Source of the DNA: Prorocentrum cordatum | Taxonomy: Eukaryota > Sar > Dinophyceae > Prorocentrales > Prorocentraceae | Assembly (NCBI GenBank): GCA_963575745.1 | Contig: CAUYUJ010019902.1 | Span: 36,062-100,061 of the forward strand | Direction: 5' to 3' | DNA length: 64,000 nt | In this document: positions 1 through 11,009 of the stretch, piece after piece | Position numbering within the stretch: the first letter of the stretch is position 1 | How the letters are laid out: every line of letters starts with the position of its first letter | Position numbers and translations under genes: made by a program | Notes under the pieces: model-generated | What the model was told of the DNA's origin: nothing | Databases searched by the model: none | The model's input: only the letters and a program-made list of their open reading frames with translations

Positions 1-306
1 CCGAAAGCGAAACATGTTGGAAGAGAAAATGGCCAAACCGCCTGAGGCATCCCCACACAATCCAGCGAACGGGGCCGAGTGCAATACCCCCCCGCCGCTC
101 CCCTTAGGAGTGCTGAAACCAGCGAATCGCTTGAGACATCCTCCAAATCTGCTCCGAAGACGAAACATGTTGGAAGAGAAAATGGCCAAACCGCCTGAGA
201 CATCCCCACAAAATCCTGCGAAAGGGGCCGAGTGCAATACCCCCCCGCCGCTCCCCTTAGGAGTGCTGAAGCCACAGAATCGCCTGACACATCCTCAACA
301 TCAGTG
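1..306. repeat. 153-bp satellite, block 1 (two copies)
   Basis: Two tandem copies of a 153-bp unit, recognisable by CCGAAAGCGAAACATG at 1 and its variant at 154. The period is 51 codons, so unit-length open frames appear on both strands without meaning a protein. The block ends in CCTCAACATCAGTGTGTG, the same junction that ends block 2 near 1613. Confidence 0.9.
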
Positions 307-560
307 TGTGTGAGTCATCCGACGAGTGGACCTGAATGAGTGTAGTGAATGTATGAGTACAAGTACGAGTGAGTCTGAGTGATGAGTGAGTCTGGGTGAT
401 GAGTGAGTCTGAGTGATGAGTGAGTCTGAGTGATGAGTGAGTCTCAGTGATGAGTGATGAGTCTGAGTCATGACTGAGTCCGAGTGATTGATGAGTGAGT
501 CTGAGTGATGAGTGAGTCTGAGTATGAGTGAGTATGAATGCAGAAGAGTGAAGGCGATCG
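307..560. repeat. TGAGTCTGAGTGA minisatellite, block 1
   Basis: Degenerate tandem copies of TGAGTGAGTCTGAGTGA follow the satellite. The same order (satellite, GTGTGTG junction, this minisatellite) recurs at 1613-1790, so both belong to one compound repeat of about 1.3 kb. Confidence 0.85.
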
Positions 561-658
561 GAAAGCGAAGGAGAGTGAGGCGGAAGCGTTTGAGTAAACC
601 CTAAAGCCTTGGAACATCGAACCTCGATCGTCTGGCCCTGGCTACTCGAGTTGCCCAC

Positions 659-698
659 GTCCTCCTCCTCCTCCTCCTCCTCCTCCTCCTCCTCCTCC

Positions 699-729
<31 letters not shown>

Positions 730-880
730 CCCCTCCTACCGTGTTCATGCTGTCCTCCTCCTCCTCCTCCTCGTCCTCTTCCTCCTCCTCCTCGCTTCCT
801 CCTTCTCTTCCTCCTCCTCCTCCTCCTCCTCTTCCTCCTCCTCCTCCTCCTCCTCCTCCTCCTCCTCCTCCTCCTCCTTG
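659..880. repeat. (CTC)n / (CAT)n microsatellite tract
   Basis: Long runs of CTC and CAT triplets, interrupted near 735-755. All reading frames here are poly-Ser, poly-Pro or poly-Glu and are not credible proteins. Confidence 0.95.
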
Positions 881-1628
881 GGAGTGCTGAAACCAGCAAA
901 TCGCCTGAGACATCCTCCCAAAACTGCTCCGAAAACGACAGATGCCCAGCATCATAACGGCCAAACCGCCTGAGACATCCCCGCAAACTGGGCGCGAACG
1001 TCCTCCAAATCTGCTCCGAAAGCGAAACATGTTGGAAGAGAAAATGGCCAAACCGCCTGAGACATCCCCACAAAATCCCGCGAAAGGGGCCGAGTGCAAT
1101 ACCCCCCCGCCGCTCCCTTTAGGGGTGCTGAAACCAGCGAATCGCCTGAGACATCCTCCAAATCTGCTCCGAAAGCGACACATGTTGGAAGAGAAAATGG
1201 CCAAACCGCCTGAGACATCCCCACAAAATCCCGCGAAAGGGGCCGAGTGCAATACCCCCCCGCCGCTCCCTTTAGGGGTGCTGAAACCAGCGAATCGCCT
1301 GAGACATCCTCCAACTCTGCTCCGAAAGCGAAACATGATGGAAGAGAAACTGGCCAAACCGCCTGGGACATCCTCACGAAATCCCGCGAAAGGGGCCGAG
1401 TGCAATACCCCCCCGCCGCTCCCATTAGGAGTGCTGAAACCAGCGAATCGCCTGAGACATCCTCCAAATCTGCTCCGAAAGCGAAACATGTTGGAAGAGA
1501 AACTGGCCAAACCGCCTGGGACATCCTCACAAAATCCCGCGAAAGGGGCCGAGTGCAATACCCTCCCGCCGCTCCCATTAGGAGTGCTGAAACCATCGAA
1601 TCGCCTGAGACATCCTCAACATCAGTGT
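880..1628. repeat. 153-bp satellite, block 2 (about five copies)
   Basis: CCGAAAGCG marks lie at 1016, 1169, 1322 and 1475, exactly 153 bp apart, with a partial divergent copy at 880-1015. Substitutions between copies are few. Confidence 0.92.
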
Positions 1629-1790
1629 GTGTGTGAGTCATCCGATGAGTGGACCTGAGTGAGTCAGTGAATATATGAGTACACGTACGAGTGAGTCTGA
1701 GTGATGAGTGAGTCTGAGTGAGGAATGAGTTTGAGTGATGAGTGAGTCTGAGTGATGAGTGATGAGTCTGAGTCATGACTGAGTGTGATG
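1629..1790. repeat. TGAGTCTGAGTGA minisatellite, block 2
   Basis: Same minisatellite as 307-560, entered through the same CATCAGTGTGTG junction. Confidence 0.85.
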
Positions 1791-1837
1791 AGGGAGAGGA
1801 GTGGTGTGTTCTCTCTCTCCTCCGGCGCGGTCCGCCA

Positions 1838-1940
1838 ATAACAAGAACCCCATACTTAGGATATGGGGAATAACAAGAACCCGGTACTTAGGATATGGGG
1901 AACAAGAGCCCCATCTGTTTGGATATGGGGAACAATATGC
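1838..1940. repeat. ~32-bp tandem repeat
   Basis: About three copies of a unit containing TTAGGATATGGGGAA and ACAAGAACCC. No coding signal. Confidence 0.7.
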
Positions 1941-1945
1941 TTGTA

Positions 1946-3210
1946 TCATGCATAGGTACTGGCGCGTGGACCCCGACAAGTACAATCAGCCGCAAGCAAG
2001 CGCAAGGAAACGGAAACGTGTGGTGGAAGCAGGTGGAAGCCAGGGGCTGGCCGCTGCGGCGTCAAGGCCGTGCACAACGATCTCTTGATCTGGGGCCCAA
2101 CGTCAACATTGATGTGCAAGGCTGACGCCATTGCTTCCTCTGCAGGGGAGCAAACTTCACCCCTAGGCCCGCCTTGACCGTCCTCAAGATCGGCAAGTTC
2201 GGGGCCAAACGGGGTACCCGCAGCAGGATACGTAGCTGTGGCAGTATCTGTGAGTTGGGCATATAAAGTGACACAGGATTCGAAGAATTCAGTCATGTCG
2301 TACTCTACTCTGGCCTGTTTGGGTTCTCTCGGTTGGTATAGCTTCGGCGGCTGGGCCGCCGAGTCACCCCGCGTTTCCTCCTCATCGCTCTCGTCTGGGA
2401 CGGGTGCGTTCTTCTTAACTTTAGGAGGCGGTGGGTCCAAATTCGTGGGCAACTCACCTTGCCAGTCGACAAATGGTGTGGATAGACGGTGTTCGCAACC
2501 CAAATATCGTCCGACCGCTGTTGGAGGATCAATCTCTATGCCTTTGGGGCAATTGGGAGATGGGGATTGCAACGCCATCCATCCTTGAGCTAGCTTGTCG
2601 GCAGGGCCAGCCAGCTTAACATCATCAACATAGATTATCAAGAAAAGTTTCAGTTCTGTTTGAAAATAACAGCTGCGCCACGGGGTACATGTGATAAAAC
2701 CTTTAGCCGTAACATGCCCTTCGCAGTGTTGCTCTCAATCTCCCCCCGAATCAGGGTGTCCGTACAAAGATAAAATCAGCGGGCATACGGGGTTGCGCAT
2801 ATGCGACCAGGACTCGGGCCACTCATCGCGGGGCAGAAATACCCGCATAGGGGTGCCACCCAACTTTGATTGAGTGTAGGCCTGACGGGCGTCGGTTTGT
2901 TCGATACTATGGCCTTCGAAGAGCCCGTAGGTGTCAGCTGCTTTGCTGGCCTGCGTTGTAGCAGGGCAGCTGGGAAGTTCTTGAAACAACGCCACATCTT
3001 TATTCTGAGCTCTCACGCTAGAACCGTCGAAGACGACCCGGCCTTTATACTTACGGTCTTTGTGCCCGAGTGGCAGCTCGGAGTTCTCTTCGACAAGCAT
3101 CGCGAATCGACGACCGAAGTGGGCAGTCTTCCCCTGTAGGGATGCCTGACGTGCCTGAGTGGCAGGAAAATGCGCGACGTCGACGTGGGCCCGCGGCGCC
3201 CCGCGCGGAG
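1946..3210 (-). pseudogene. Copia-type reverse transcriptase remnant
   Basis: Read on the minus strand, the piece from about 3210 to 2735 contains RKYKGRVVFDGSSVRAQN, ELPSCPATTQASKAADTYG, EQTDARQAYTQSKLGG and PVCPLILSLYGHPDSGG, a run typical of the fingers and palm of copia reverse transcriptases. After a frame break the next piece (2641 down to 1946) begins IIYVDDVKLAGPADKLAQGW and reaches PTAVGRYLGCEHR. YVDD is the catalytic motif of the family. The open frame can be followed upstream of the first Met to about 3210. No integrase or RNase H was found next to it, so it is a truncated, frameshifted copy. It is unrelated in frame and detail to the intact element at 29322-45706, whose motif is HVDD. 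Family assignment is from recognition of conserved motifs. Confidence 0.8.
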
Positions 3211-3317
3211 TTGGCTCTGTGGGCGCGAATCATGACGCGTCGGGTGGAGTCTCAGTTCAGGCGTGAATGGCGGTTCGGTTTTACGTTGTCGTCGGTCTTG
3301 TTTCAAAGCTCAGTGAA

Positions 3318-4275
3318 TATGGCCCGGTCCGTCCGCTTGGCGGACTATAGAAAGGACGGAGAGACGGAATGCCAGTATTCGCAAGGAGAACTCGAAAAGG
3401 CAGCCGTGAGCATCGTAGAAGCTGTGCATGGTACGTACAAAAATCCGTCAGTCGGCAAGACCACGAGCGTTTGCGGAGATTTCTCGAAGTTAAAATATGT
3501 TCAGTCAGTGGATGCGATATCGAAACGTCTGGCTGCGGGAGTCAGCGCAGTCGCTCGCAAGATTGAAGGGGCGAACGAGGTGCGGACGCTCATGCGGTAC
3601 GACACCCATGCAGCTCGAATCGCCCATGGAGTACCGTTATTTTCACCATGTCCCCAGACGAGAGAAGCAATCTGGTAATGGCGCGGCTGTCGCGGTCGCG
3701 AAAGAAGGACCCCGTGAATCGTAGTGGAGCGCGGGCGCGTGACGGCCCAACGCGTGGTAGGTTGTGGGAGCCGTCGCTGGCGCGCAAGGATGATTTCTTT
3801 AGAGATGCCTTGGCCAGAGATCGGGGCGAGCAGGCGAGCGAGAACGGAGCGGACGCAGAGGGGGCAGAGGGCGAGGACGACGTGGACATGGCAGTGCCTG
3901 TGGCGATGTTGGCAGATGCTGTGCCCGAGTCGGACGAGAGAAGAGCTGTGCTGGCTTGGGGCCCGCTGGCGGGCGTTGACGGGTTTCGGGTCATCGTGGG
4001 GCTTGGTTTCGAGCACATTTTGGGCTTGCGATATTGTCCGAATTGCCCGGCCTGCGAGTGCGCAGATTTGCTCGGCAGCAACGCGACGGCGGTTGGCGGG
4101 TGCTTGGGTCGCGTGGGCGGGGTGCACGGCAGCATTGAAGCTCAGAAGTCGGCTGGGAGTTTGCATCTGCACGTGCAAGTCTTCGTTCAGTGTCTGCACC
4201 AGCGTGCCTCGTTGCGCGAACTGCTACAGCTGCCGCAGATTTGCTGAAGGAGCTTGTAGAATAATACAAGAGCTA
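3318..4275 (+). pseudogene. Helitron Rep endonuclease region (HUH)
   Basis: The frame ending at 3678 carries YDTHAARIAHGVPLF. A second frame (3648-4247) carries SPDERSNLVMARLSRSRKKDP, LRYCPNCPACECADL and SIEAQKSAGSLHLHVQVF. HLH at 4164-4172 is the metal-binding HUH motif of rolling-circle replication initiators. The two-tyrosine nicking region should follow: KELVE is followed by a TAA stop and then YKSYKR, so the motif is broken by a stop near 4264. The Rep would cut and rejoin the transposon strand during rolling-circle transposition, a role known from the family and not shown here. Confidence 0.78.
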
Positions 4276-4389
4276 CAAGAGAAACGCGTCGTCAAGAGCA
4301 CGCTGACGTAGAACGCTGGAGGCGCAGGAAAACGGAGGGAGAGAAGGCATGGCCCACGTGCCGCGACGCCACAGAGCTGGTCGCAGCGC

Positions 4390-5656
4390 CAGAGTACTTG
4401 CGCAGCGGCAAGGATCAGGGGTTCAAAGAGACGGCAGGCGGCGGGGGGAAATCTAGGAGCGGCAATGAGAGAACAGAAGATGCGACAAAGGCAACGAGGC
4501 AGGGCGAACCTGGCTGCAAGAATACCTCTGCGTCTGGATGCAAAATGGGGCAGGAGTTTCGACAGAGCCACGTGCGCCAGTGGAGTAAGCGTTTGCAGCG
4601 CGTGGTGCCGTTGGCACATTGTCAGAGGAAAGACGACATGACGCAGTGCTGAAGCTTTTTTTCCGCGGACGACGTGGCTCATCGATCGCGCCATAGTGTT
4701 GTGCCGAGGTTTTTTTTGAAAAGCCGCGGCATGCCGCGAGCAGGGAGAAGGGGCATGACAGGGTGATTGCACGGGCCCATGAACGAAGAACCTGAACGGG
4801 GCGTTGCCTGCGATGCTGAGCGGCGCGGTAGGGTTGAATTTTAACAGTGATTTGCAGATCCCGTGCATGTTCCCCGTGACGCGAGCGACGCGCGATAGTT
4901 GTGTATGCGAAGAACGGTGCTGGGAGACGGATCGACCAACAGACATGGTTCTGGCAGCGCAGCGAGCGCAGAATGCAGCCGCGGGATATGCGGCGGACTA
5001 TCAGTGTAAGCGGTGCGCCCCGTCGTTCAACGAGGTGAGGGGGGTGAAAAAGGGCCGCCACGCCCTTGCGGAGCAGGCGAAAGACAGGGCCGCTGCGTAC
5101 CGAGCGAACAGGCACATGGAGAGGTTTCTCAGCGACATGCACGGGAGAGGCGTGGTGCGGTCAGCGCAGGAAAGTGCGAATCTGCGAGCGTACCGAGACA
5201 CTAGGGACGTGACTGGTGCTGAGAGTATCAAGACTGCGAAGTCAGCCATGATCCCTGGGGCAGAGGCTGCGCGCATGGCGGAACGGCTCTGTGCAGAAGG
5301 GGGCGGTGACACCGTAGAAGCGTCGGGGATGCTCGAAGCGGACAGACGAGAAGGGTCGAGATCGAATTGTGTCCAAGAGTCCAGTATACTTGTATGGCAT
5401 GCGCCCAATGGGCGCTCCTGGTGCGCCCGACTTGGTACACTTATCATCGTGCGAGTTTTTGCGATACTGGCGCATCGAGTTGGCAGCATTTCCTCGCAGC
5501 GGAGCAGAGCTGGCAGCCGCGGCCAGCAATGAGTACCACGCGCAGCTTACGCAGTCTGGTATTCAGAAGATCCGCAGAGCAGACCAGCAGAGAGCGTATG
5601 CTGACGACAGCGGTGCGCAGGGCGGACCCCAGTTGAGAGCTGGAGTGGATATGTGA
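4390..5656 (+). pseudogene. Helitron middle region between Rep and helicase
   Basis: Several frames are needed. About 4560-4650 reads FRQSHVRQWSKRLQRVVPLAHCQRKDDM, then after stops 4804-5340 reads SDLQIPCMFPVT, VLAAQRAQNAAAGYAADYQCKR and RFLSDMHGRGVVRSAQESANLRAY, and 5369-5656 reads VYLYGMRPMGAPGAPDLVHLSSCEFLRYWRI. These phrases match my recollection of the region linking Rep and helicase in dinoflagellate Helitrons. Stops near 4651, 4770 and 4845 show decay or intron structure that I could not resolve. No catalytic function is assigned to this part. Confidence 0.6.
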
Positions 5657-8142
5657 TCAAGGGAGCCTGGGGGAGTTATTCGTGGGTCCCGTTTCCAGAT
5701 TTGCCCGAGCTGGAAATTTTGAGGCACGCGTGGGTGCTTACGCGAAACGAGCGCCCCAGAAACCTTAGGTTTCATGGGGCGCCGCGGCCGAAACGCGGAG
5801 CGGGGCAGGGGGGTGGGGGCGCGTTCTTGCTGATGGTGTACTTCCGGGCCTTCGCACTTCGTGACGATGTCGACTGTGGAGTGCCGCATCTGCGGGAGTT
5901 CCGCGGAGCGCAGGGGTCGTGGGCGGAGGCGTCTTTGGAGTGGCTCAGGAAAGGGGTGCCGTGTGAAGAAACGAAGAGGTACGTGCAGAACTACATGGGC
6001 GTGGTGGATTTGCGACCAGTCACGGACGAAGATCTAGTGAAGCACGAGGACGAGCTGTACAGCGATGAAGAACTGGATCCGCGAATTGTCGACGCGGCGA
6101 CCAGGCGTAAGACGCGCGTGGGGGGCGCGTCCATGGGGGCGGAGGACCGACGGACACATGTAGACGCGGAGTGCGAAAACCAGGAGCCGGGGGGCCACGG
6201 CCAGGGGCGACGCCGTGCGGGGCGAGAGACCGAGTCGAAAGAGTGGAAAGCGCAGGAAGCGCGGAGGGGGCGGTGTGTTGAGGTGGGATGGCGCGGTCGT
6301 GCAGAAAGCGCAAGCGGTGGCCGCGGCGTCGAGGGCCGCAGAAGGCAGCGGCGCTGTTGGAGAGGAAGGCGCCCCAGAAGTGCTGGCGGCAAAGAAGCCA
6401 CTGCGTCGAGTGTGCGGAAATGGAGACATGGCCTTGCGGACAGCGGGTTAAACGCGGGACAGCGTAGCATCGTGGAGAAGGTGGCAGACCGCGTGTTGGC
6501 GCAAGACTTCGGGATTTCCGCGAGCGGCAAGAAAACTGGCCAGAGCCGTTCTGATATGCAGCCTCTCGTGTGGATGTTGCATGGTGGCCCGGGGGCCGGA
6601 AAAAGTTTCGCCATGGATAAGATGCGGAAGGGGCTTTTCGAACAGGAGCTGGGGTGGGCGCGCGGCGTAGATTTCCAGGTAGCAGCGTTGCAGGCTACAA
6701 ACGCGTCAGCTCTGGACGGGAATGCGATTCACAGTGCATTTGGACTCGGTGTGAACAATGCGAAAGAGAAGAAGGGCGCGGCGGGCGATGCCATCGCAGA
6801 AACGAGGAAGAAATCGAAGAAAGAGCGAGCGGCGCAGCGTATGTCACAGTGGAAGTGGCTGGCTTTGGACGAAATCAGCATGGTCAGCGCGAACTTTGTT
6901 GCAGAGCTGGACTCGCATTTTCGGCCGTGCACATCAGCTGCAAGTGAGACGAAGGTAGGCGGAGACGGCATTGCCAGGCCCTTCGGGGGCGTGCATGTGC
7001 TGTTCTGCGGTGAGTTCTATCAATTGGAGCCGCCGTCAGGGACGGCAGCCGGGTGCCGCGGATAACCACGGTCAGTGCATTTTCTGGGGTGCTGGAGGCG
7101 AAGGAGCAGTGCAAGGAATGACAGAGTTGACGCAATGCAAGCGCGTGGAGGATCAAGACGACTGGTTTCTCGCAGTGCAGGGCGAGTTCCGCCGAGGGGC
7201 CTGGTCCGAACGCACGCGCAATTTTTTGCATGGCAAACCGACGGATGTTCCGGGGTCGTGGGTGAACGGTTCTCCGTTGTGCGGGAACGCCTGCTGTCTC
7301 GAAGACATAGAGGCAATTGCGAAGCAAAACGAGCTCGAATGTGACGCTTGCAAAGCTGAGCGGGAGAAGAGAAAGCTCGTTGCCACGTCGCCGGAAGACG
7401 CGCGGTTTCGGGGGGGGAAGTTCCTGGAAGCTGTCGCCATTTATGCGAATCAGGACATTCGTTGCCGCGTCGGGAAGCACAGAGCTGTGCAGTGGGCGAA
7501 GGGGCGAGGAGAACAGCTGCTGTGGGTCGCAGCCAGGGGCCGCCGTTGCCGCGGGGGGGACAGAGGCGGCCGTGCACGGTGGAGGATAAGATACGTTGGC
7601 TGGGGTACCACGAGAAGGAGTGCGCGAGCTTGCCGGGCTGGCTGCCGTTAGCCAAGGGCATGCCCGTGGCTCTGGGTGATCACTTGGATCGGTCAAAGAA
7701 GCAGCTTCTGCGGGGTCGCACAGCGACGATGCATGGGTGGGTGTTGCACGAGGATGAGGTCGTGGGTGATGAAGAAGAGGAAGTATTGATGCATCTGCCG
7801 AGAGTCATTGTGTTGGACTTCAATACGAAAGAGTGGCACCTGCCAGGGTGGGGGCCGGGGCTGTATCCGATCCTTCCATCGAAAGGGCGGCAGTGGTTCT
7901 TGGGCGGATATCGGAAGCATCCAGTATTATGTGTGAGACGCACGCAGTTCATGGTCACTCCGGCTTTGGCAGTAACTGCGCACTCTGCGCAGGGCCGGGC
8001 CATGGCCGCAGTGATAGCGGACCTCGAAAGAGGGCGCGGCGTAAGTTGGATGTCGAGTCACGTTGCCGTCGCGCGCGTGCGGAAGCGGGAGAACTTGTTG
8101 ATTTTCGGGCTTTTCGACAGGAAGCCGTACAACGCGGGGTAA
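5653..8142 (+). pseudogene. Helitron PIF1-like helicase, frameshifted
   Basis: The first frame (5653-7065) carries Walker A in WMLHGGPGAGKSFAMDKM near 6570-6625, Walker B in WKWLALDEISMVSANFVAELD near 6853-6915, and GGVHVLFCGEFYQLEPPSGT. The frame then changes between 7020 and 7070 to one reading NHGQCIFWGAGGEGAVQGMTELTQCKR through ELECDACKAEREKRK. It changes again between about 7530 and 7590 to IRWLGYHEKECASLPGWLPLAKGMPVAL and finally TAHSAQGRAMAAVIADLERGRG and SYVAVARVRKRENLLIFGLFDR, the C-terminal PIF1 motifs. The helicase unwinds donor DNA in Helitron transposition. The Walker residues are intact but two frame breaks make one full-length product unlikely. Confidence 0.85.
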
Positions 8143-8991
8143 ATGCCCGGCGCGCAGAAATTGTTGCAGGTGCTTCGCGGGGGAAATGTGAATTGGGATG
8201 AGTGGGAGGCGGTGCTAATGCCACGGGGCCAGTGCGAACGCTGCCGGCGGAGGTTGTTGGTAGAGGCGTTCACGAAGTGCGAATTCCAGAGAAAGGACAG
8301 GCCGGCGTTCTGCAAAGAGTGCACGGAGGAAGTGAACAACGCAGACGAGAAATGGCGCACAACGTGCGGAGGGTGGGCGACGAGAGCAGAGGGTGACGAC
8401 GCGGCACGGCGCGGTAGTGGTCGGAACTCGGTTTCAGCGGCGGACGACGGGGAGACGAAAAGGATTAGGACAATGTATTGCGGGAAGTGCAGCCATGTCA
8501 AAGCCCAGCAGAATTCGCGGAAAGGCAATGCGAAGTGGAAGGAGAGCGTCGGAACAGTGCGATGTACGAACGGGGCGTGCCTCTCGCTGTATGACGAAAA
8601 GGTGGATATGTCGGAAGCCCAGAAGAAGCACAATGCAGCGGGCCAGAGATTGCGTCGGAAGTGCGCGGAAGAACGGGAGAAGGCGGTTTTGCAGACGAGT
8701 TGCGAGGCAGGGAATCTAAAACGAAAAGCCAAGGCGGAGGCGAAGCCGCTGACGTGCGCGGCGTGCGGAGAAGCGTTCTCGGACACGAGACATTTGAAGC
8801 ATGAGCAAGAGAAAAATCATCGAGCGCCGAAAGGATCGAAAGTGGCGTGCGGAGGCTGCAAGGAACTCGGGTTCACAGCCCGCAGCTGGCAGGCGTATCA
8901 GTGCAGCGGCGCGTGCAAGAGAAGACTGCCGAAGTCGGCGTTCCCCGACCCGCGCAATGTCCCGCGCGACGCAAACAAAAACACGCCCTGA
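8143..8991 (+). CDS. Cys-rich C-terminal tail of Helitron (zinc-finger-like)
   Basis: A 282-codon open frame that begins directly after the helicase stop. It contains repeated CxxC pairs: CERC near 8235, FCKECTEE, YCGKCSHVKAQQ, RCTNGAC, LTCAACGEAFSDTRHLKHEQEKNH (C2H2-like spacing) and ACGGCKELGF. Between them are Lys/Arg-rich stretches. Such tails follow the helicase in dinoflagellate Helitrons as I remember them; DNA binding is inferred. The spacing to the helicase stop is about zero and the frame is the one expected after a single shift, so it may be the last domain of the same protein. Its 3' end lies inside the 199-bp duplication. Confidence 0.6.
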   Translation: MPGAQKLLQVLRGGNVNWDEWEAVLMPRGQCERCRRRLLVEAFTKCEFQRKDRPAFCKECTEEVNNADEKWRTTCGGWATRAEGDDAARRGSGRNSVSAADDGETKRIRTMYCGKCSHVKAQQNSRKGNAKWKESVGTVRCTNGACLSLYDEKVDMSEAQKKHNAAGQRLRRKCAEEREKAVLQTSCEAGNLKRKAKAEAKPLTCAACGEAFSDTRHLKHEQEKNHRAPKGSKVACGGCKELGFTARSWQAYQCSGACKRRLPKSAFPDPRNVPRDANKNTP

Positions 8992-9285
8992 AGTGCAATA
9001 CCTGCAAATGATGCCGAATCGGGCACTGGAGGGAGAAGGGGAATGGGGACAGGAGATTGGGGGATGAGGCGGAGGATACGGGGGAAGGCAGGCGTATCAG
9101 TGCAGCCGTGCGTGCAAGAAAAGACTGCCGAAGTCGGCGTTCCCCGACCCGCGCAATGTCTCGCGCGACGCAAACAAAAACACCCTGGAGTGCAAGACCT
9201 GCAAATGATGCCGAATCGGGCGCTGGAGGGAGAAGGAGAACGGGGACAGAAGATTGGGGGATGATGCGGAGGATACGGGGGATAA
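8888..9285. repeat. 199-bp tandem duplication at Helitron 3' side
   Basis: GGCAGGCGTATCAGTGCAGC starts at 8888 and again at 9087, and both copies continue through CCGACCCGCGCAATGTC and GATGCCGAATCGGGC to GGAGGATACGGGGG. The copies differ by scattered substitutions. The first copy holds the last 30 or so codons of the Cys-rich tail. Confidence 0.88.
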
Positions 9286-9619
9286 TCATCGAATACGACG
9301 AGGTGAAGCGGGCCAGGAACAAGAGGAGGGGGACGAGGGGGAGGGGGACGAGGAGAGGGTGGAGGAGGAAAAGGAGAGGGACAATGAAATGAGGCTTTTG
9401 GTTGTGGTCTATGGGTGGGCGGTTCTTGTATGTGTATCGGTATTTCGCGGCACGCCTTTCGGGGGCTTGTGGGAACAGTTTTGAAGACACTGAGAGGCCG
9501 AGGTGGAAAAAGGCGGGTGAGGAGGGCGGTGGGGGGGGAGGAGGAGGAAATGATCTGGGTCATGGATTATGGGTTCTTGCCTTCGGGAGCGCGAATCCCG
9601 CTTGTGCAGTGATCGCTGG

Positions 9620-10230
9620 GATCTCTTGCGGGGCTTCTCGCGGGACTCTTGGAGGCAGTTTCGAAGCCTCTTGACGGCCGTTTTGGGGCCGTTTTGGGGC
9701 GTCGTGGGGGCCTCCTGGGGCCTTTTGGGGGCGTCCTGGGAGCCTTTTGGGGCCTCTTGGGGCCTTCTAGGGCCGTCTTGGGGCGGAAGGCTCGGATTAT
9801 CGGTTCGGGCTCCCCCTTCTGGGCCCCCTCTTGGAGCCGTCTTGGAGCTTTCTTGGGCCGTGTTGGGGGCCTCTTGGGCTGTCTTGGCGCCCTCTTGGGC
9901 CAACTTGGGCGCCTCTTGGTGGCCTCTTGGGCCGCCTTGGGACGGTCATGGGGTGTTTTTGGACCGTCTGGAACGCCGTCACGGCGGACAAGTCGTATAT
10001 GATCAAAATGTACGTTTCCCATAGGAATTTGACGTTTTTCGGCTTTGAATCCATTCTGAGGACTGCTCTTGGAGGCCTCTTGGGCCGTCTTGGAGGCCTC
10101 TTGGCTCGTCTTTGGGCCATCGTGGGCGTCTTGGAATTTTCGTTTGGCGTGTCGGGGCCCTCGTGGGCCGTGTTGGAGGCGTCTTGGGGCCTTCTTGGCC
10201 TGTCTTGAGCCCCTTCTGGGCCCAGAAGAG
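9620..10230. repeat. CTTGGGCCGT array, segment 1
   Basis: Degenerate tandem words such as CTTGGGCCGT, CTTGGAGGCCT and CTTGGGGGCC, each 10-12 bp. It translates in every frame into strings like LGRLGG or RPKRPPR, so the reading frames are by-products. Short non-repeat inserts occur, for example 9970-10060. Confidence 0.9.
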
Positions 10231-11000
10231 CCCCGTGAGTCGCTCGTCGTCGGCGAGGGGGGGGGTCGAATCTCCGGTTTGGGATCCCTGGGGGGGGAAT
10301 GTGGGGGGGGGGGGAACTATCTCACACGCCTAGAGACCCACAAGGGGTCGGCGGATTATGTGGGGGAGCAGCGGGTGTAGGGTGGCAGCTGTGGTACGTG
10401 TCGCTTTGCACAATATCCAGTTTTGTTTCGTACTTCTTTCTGTCTCTGTCTCTCACACATTCTCTCTATATCTACTTATATGTATTAAAATGTATGACGC
10501 GCCTACCCCTCTTACTTTCACTGTCTATTGCTCTCGCTTTGTCTCTGCACTATACCGTCATTGTCGGCCGCACGCGTTCGCTGACAGGCCCTAAGATTTG
10601 TTGCTCCCAGGCGTGATGTGGCTCTCATCTCGAACATCGCCGTACATCTAGGAGGGTTTTGGGAGGGATATGCTGCAGGATGGAGGGATTGAGGGAGAAG
10701 GAATGAGGCAGCGAGGGGAAGGCTTTCCACACCAAGCCATCGATGTTGAGCGGTCTGTGACCGGCAAGGGGAGCGTGCACAGGTGCGCTTCAGGTGTAGG
10801 AGCTCTAAGCGGCTTGAGCAGAGCAGCGGTGCCAGGGGATGGGACGGTCTGAGCTGCTTGGCCCCACTGCCCTCTTCGCCCCGTGCGCAAGGGCGCCCTC
10901 AAGGGCGCGAAGTTATTCGCGCTTCGCGCTTCGCGGTTCGGCTCCGATTCCTCCTCCTCCTCCTCCTCTTCTCCGCTGGGAGGCGGCGCGAGAGCGCGAA
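10231..11000. other. Intergenic, no gene seen
   Basis: G-runs near 10255-10315, a TCTCTCTC/TATAT-rich stretch near 10440-10490, unique sequence at 10500-10900 and a short CTCCTC run near 10950. No reading frame shows a recognisable domain. Confidence 0.5.
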
Positions 11001-11009
11001 GTTATTCGC

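Larger units (their letters stand above)
3318..8991 (+). mobile_element. Helitron (rolling-circle transposon), decayed
   Basis: A plus-strand series of frameshifted pieces in the order expected for a dinoflagellate-type Helitron: HUH Rep (3318-4275), linker region (about 4390-5656), PIF1-like helicase (5653-8142) and Cys-rich tail (8143-8991). At least five frame changes or stops interrupt it, so it is probably not autonomous now. No confident 5' TC or 3' hairpin-CTRR end was found. The left side abuts the opposite-strand copia remnant, and the right side runs into a tandem duplication at 8888-9285. Confidence 0.82.

Noticed and set aside
257-1558. 433-codon minus-strand frame over the satellite
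   Set aside because: Explained by a 153-bp period that keeps frame, plus poly-Gly and poly-Glu from triplet repeats.
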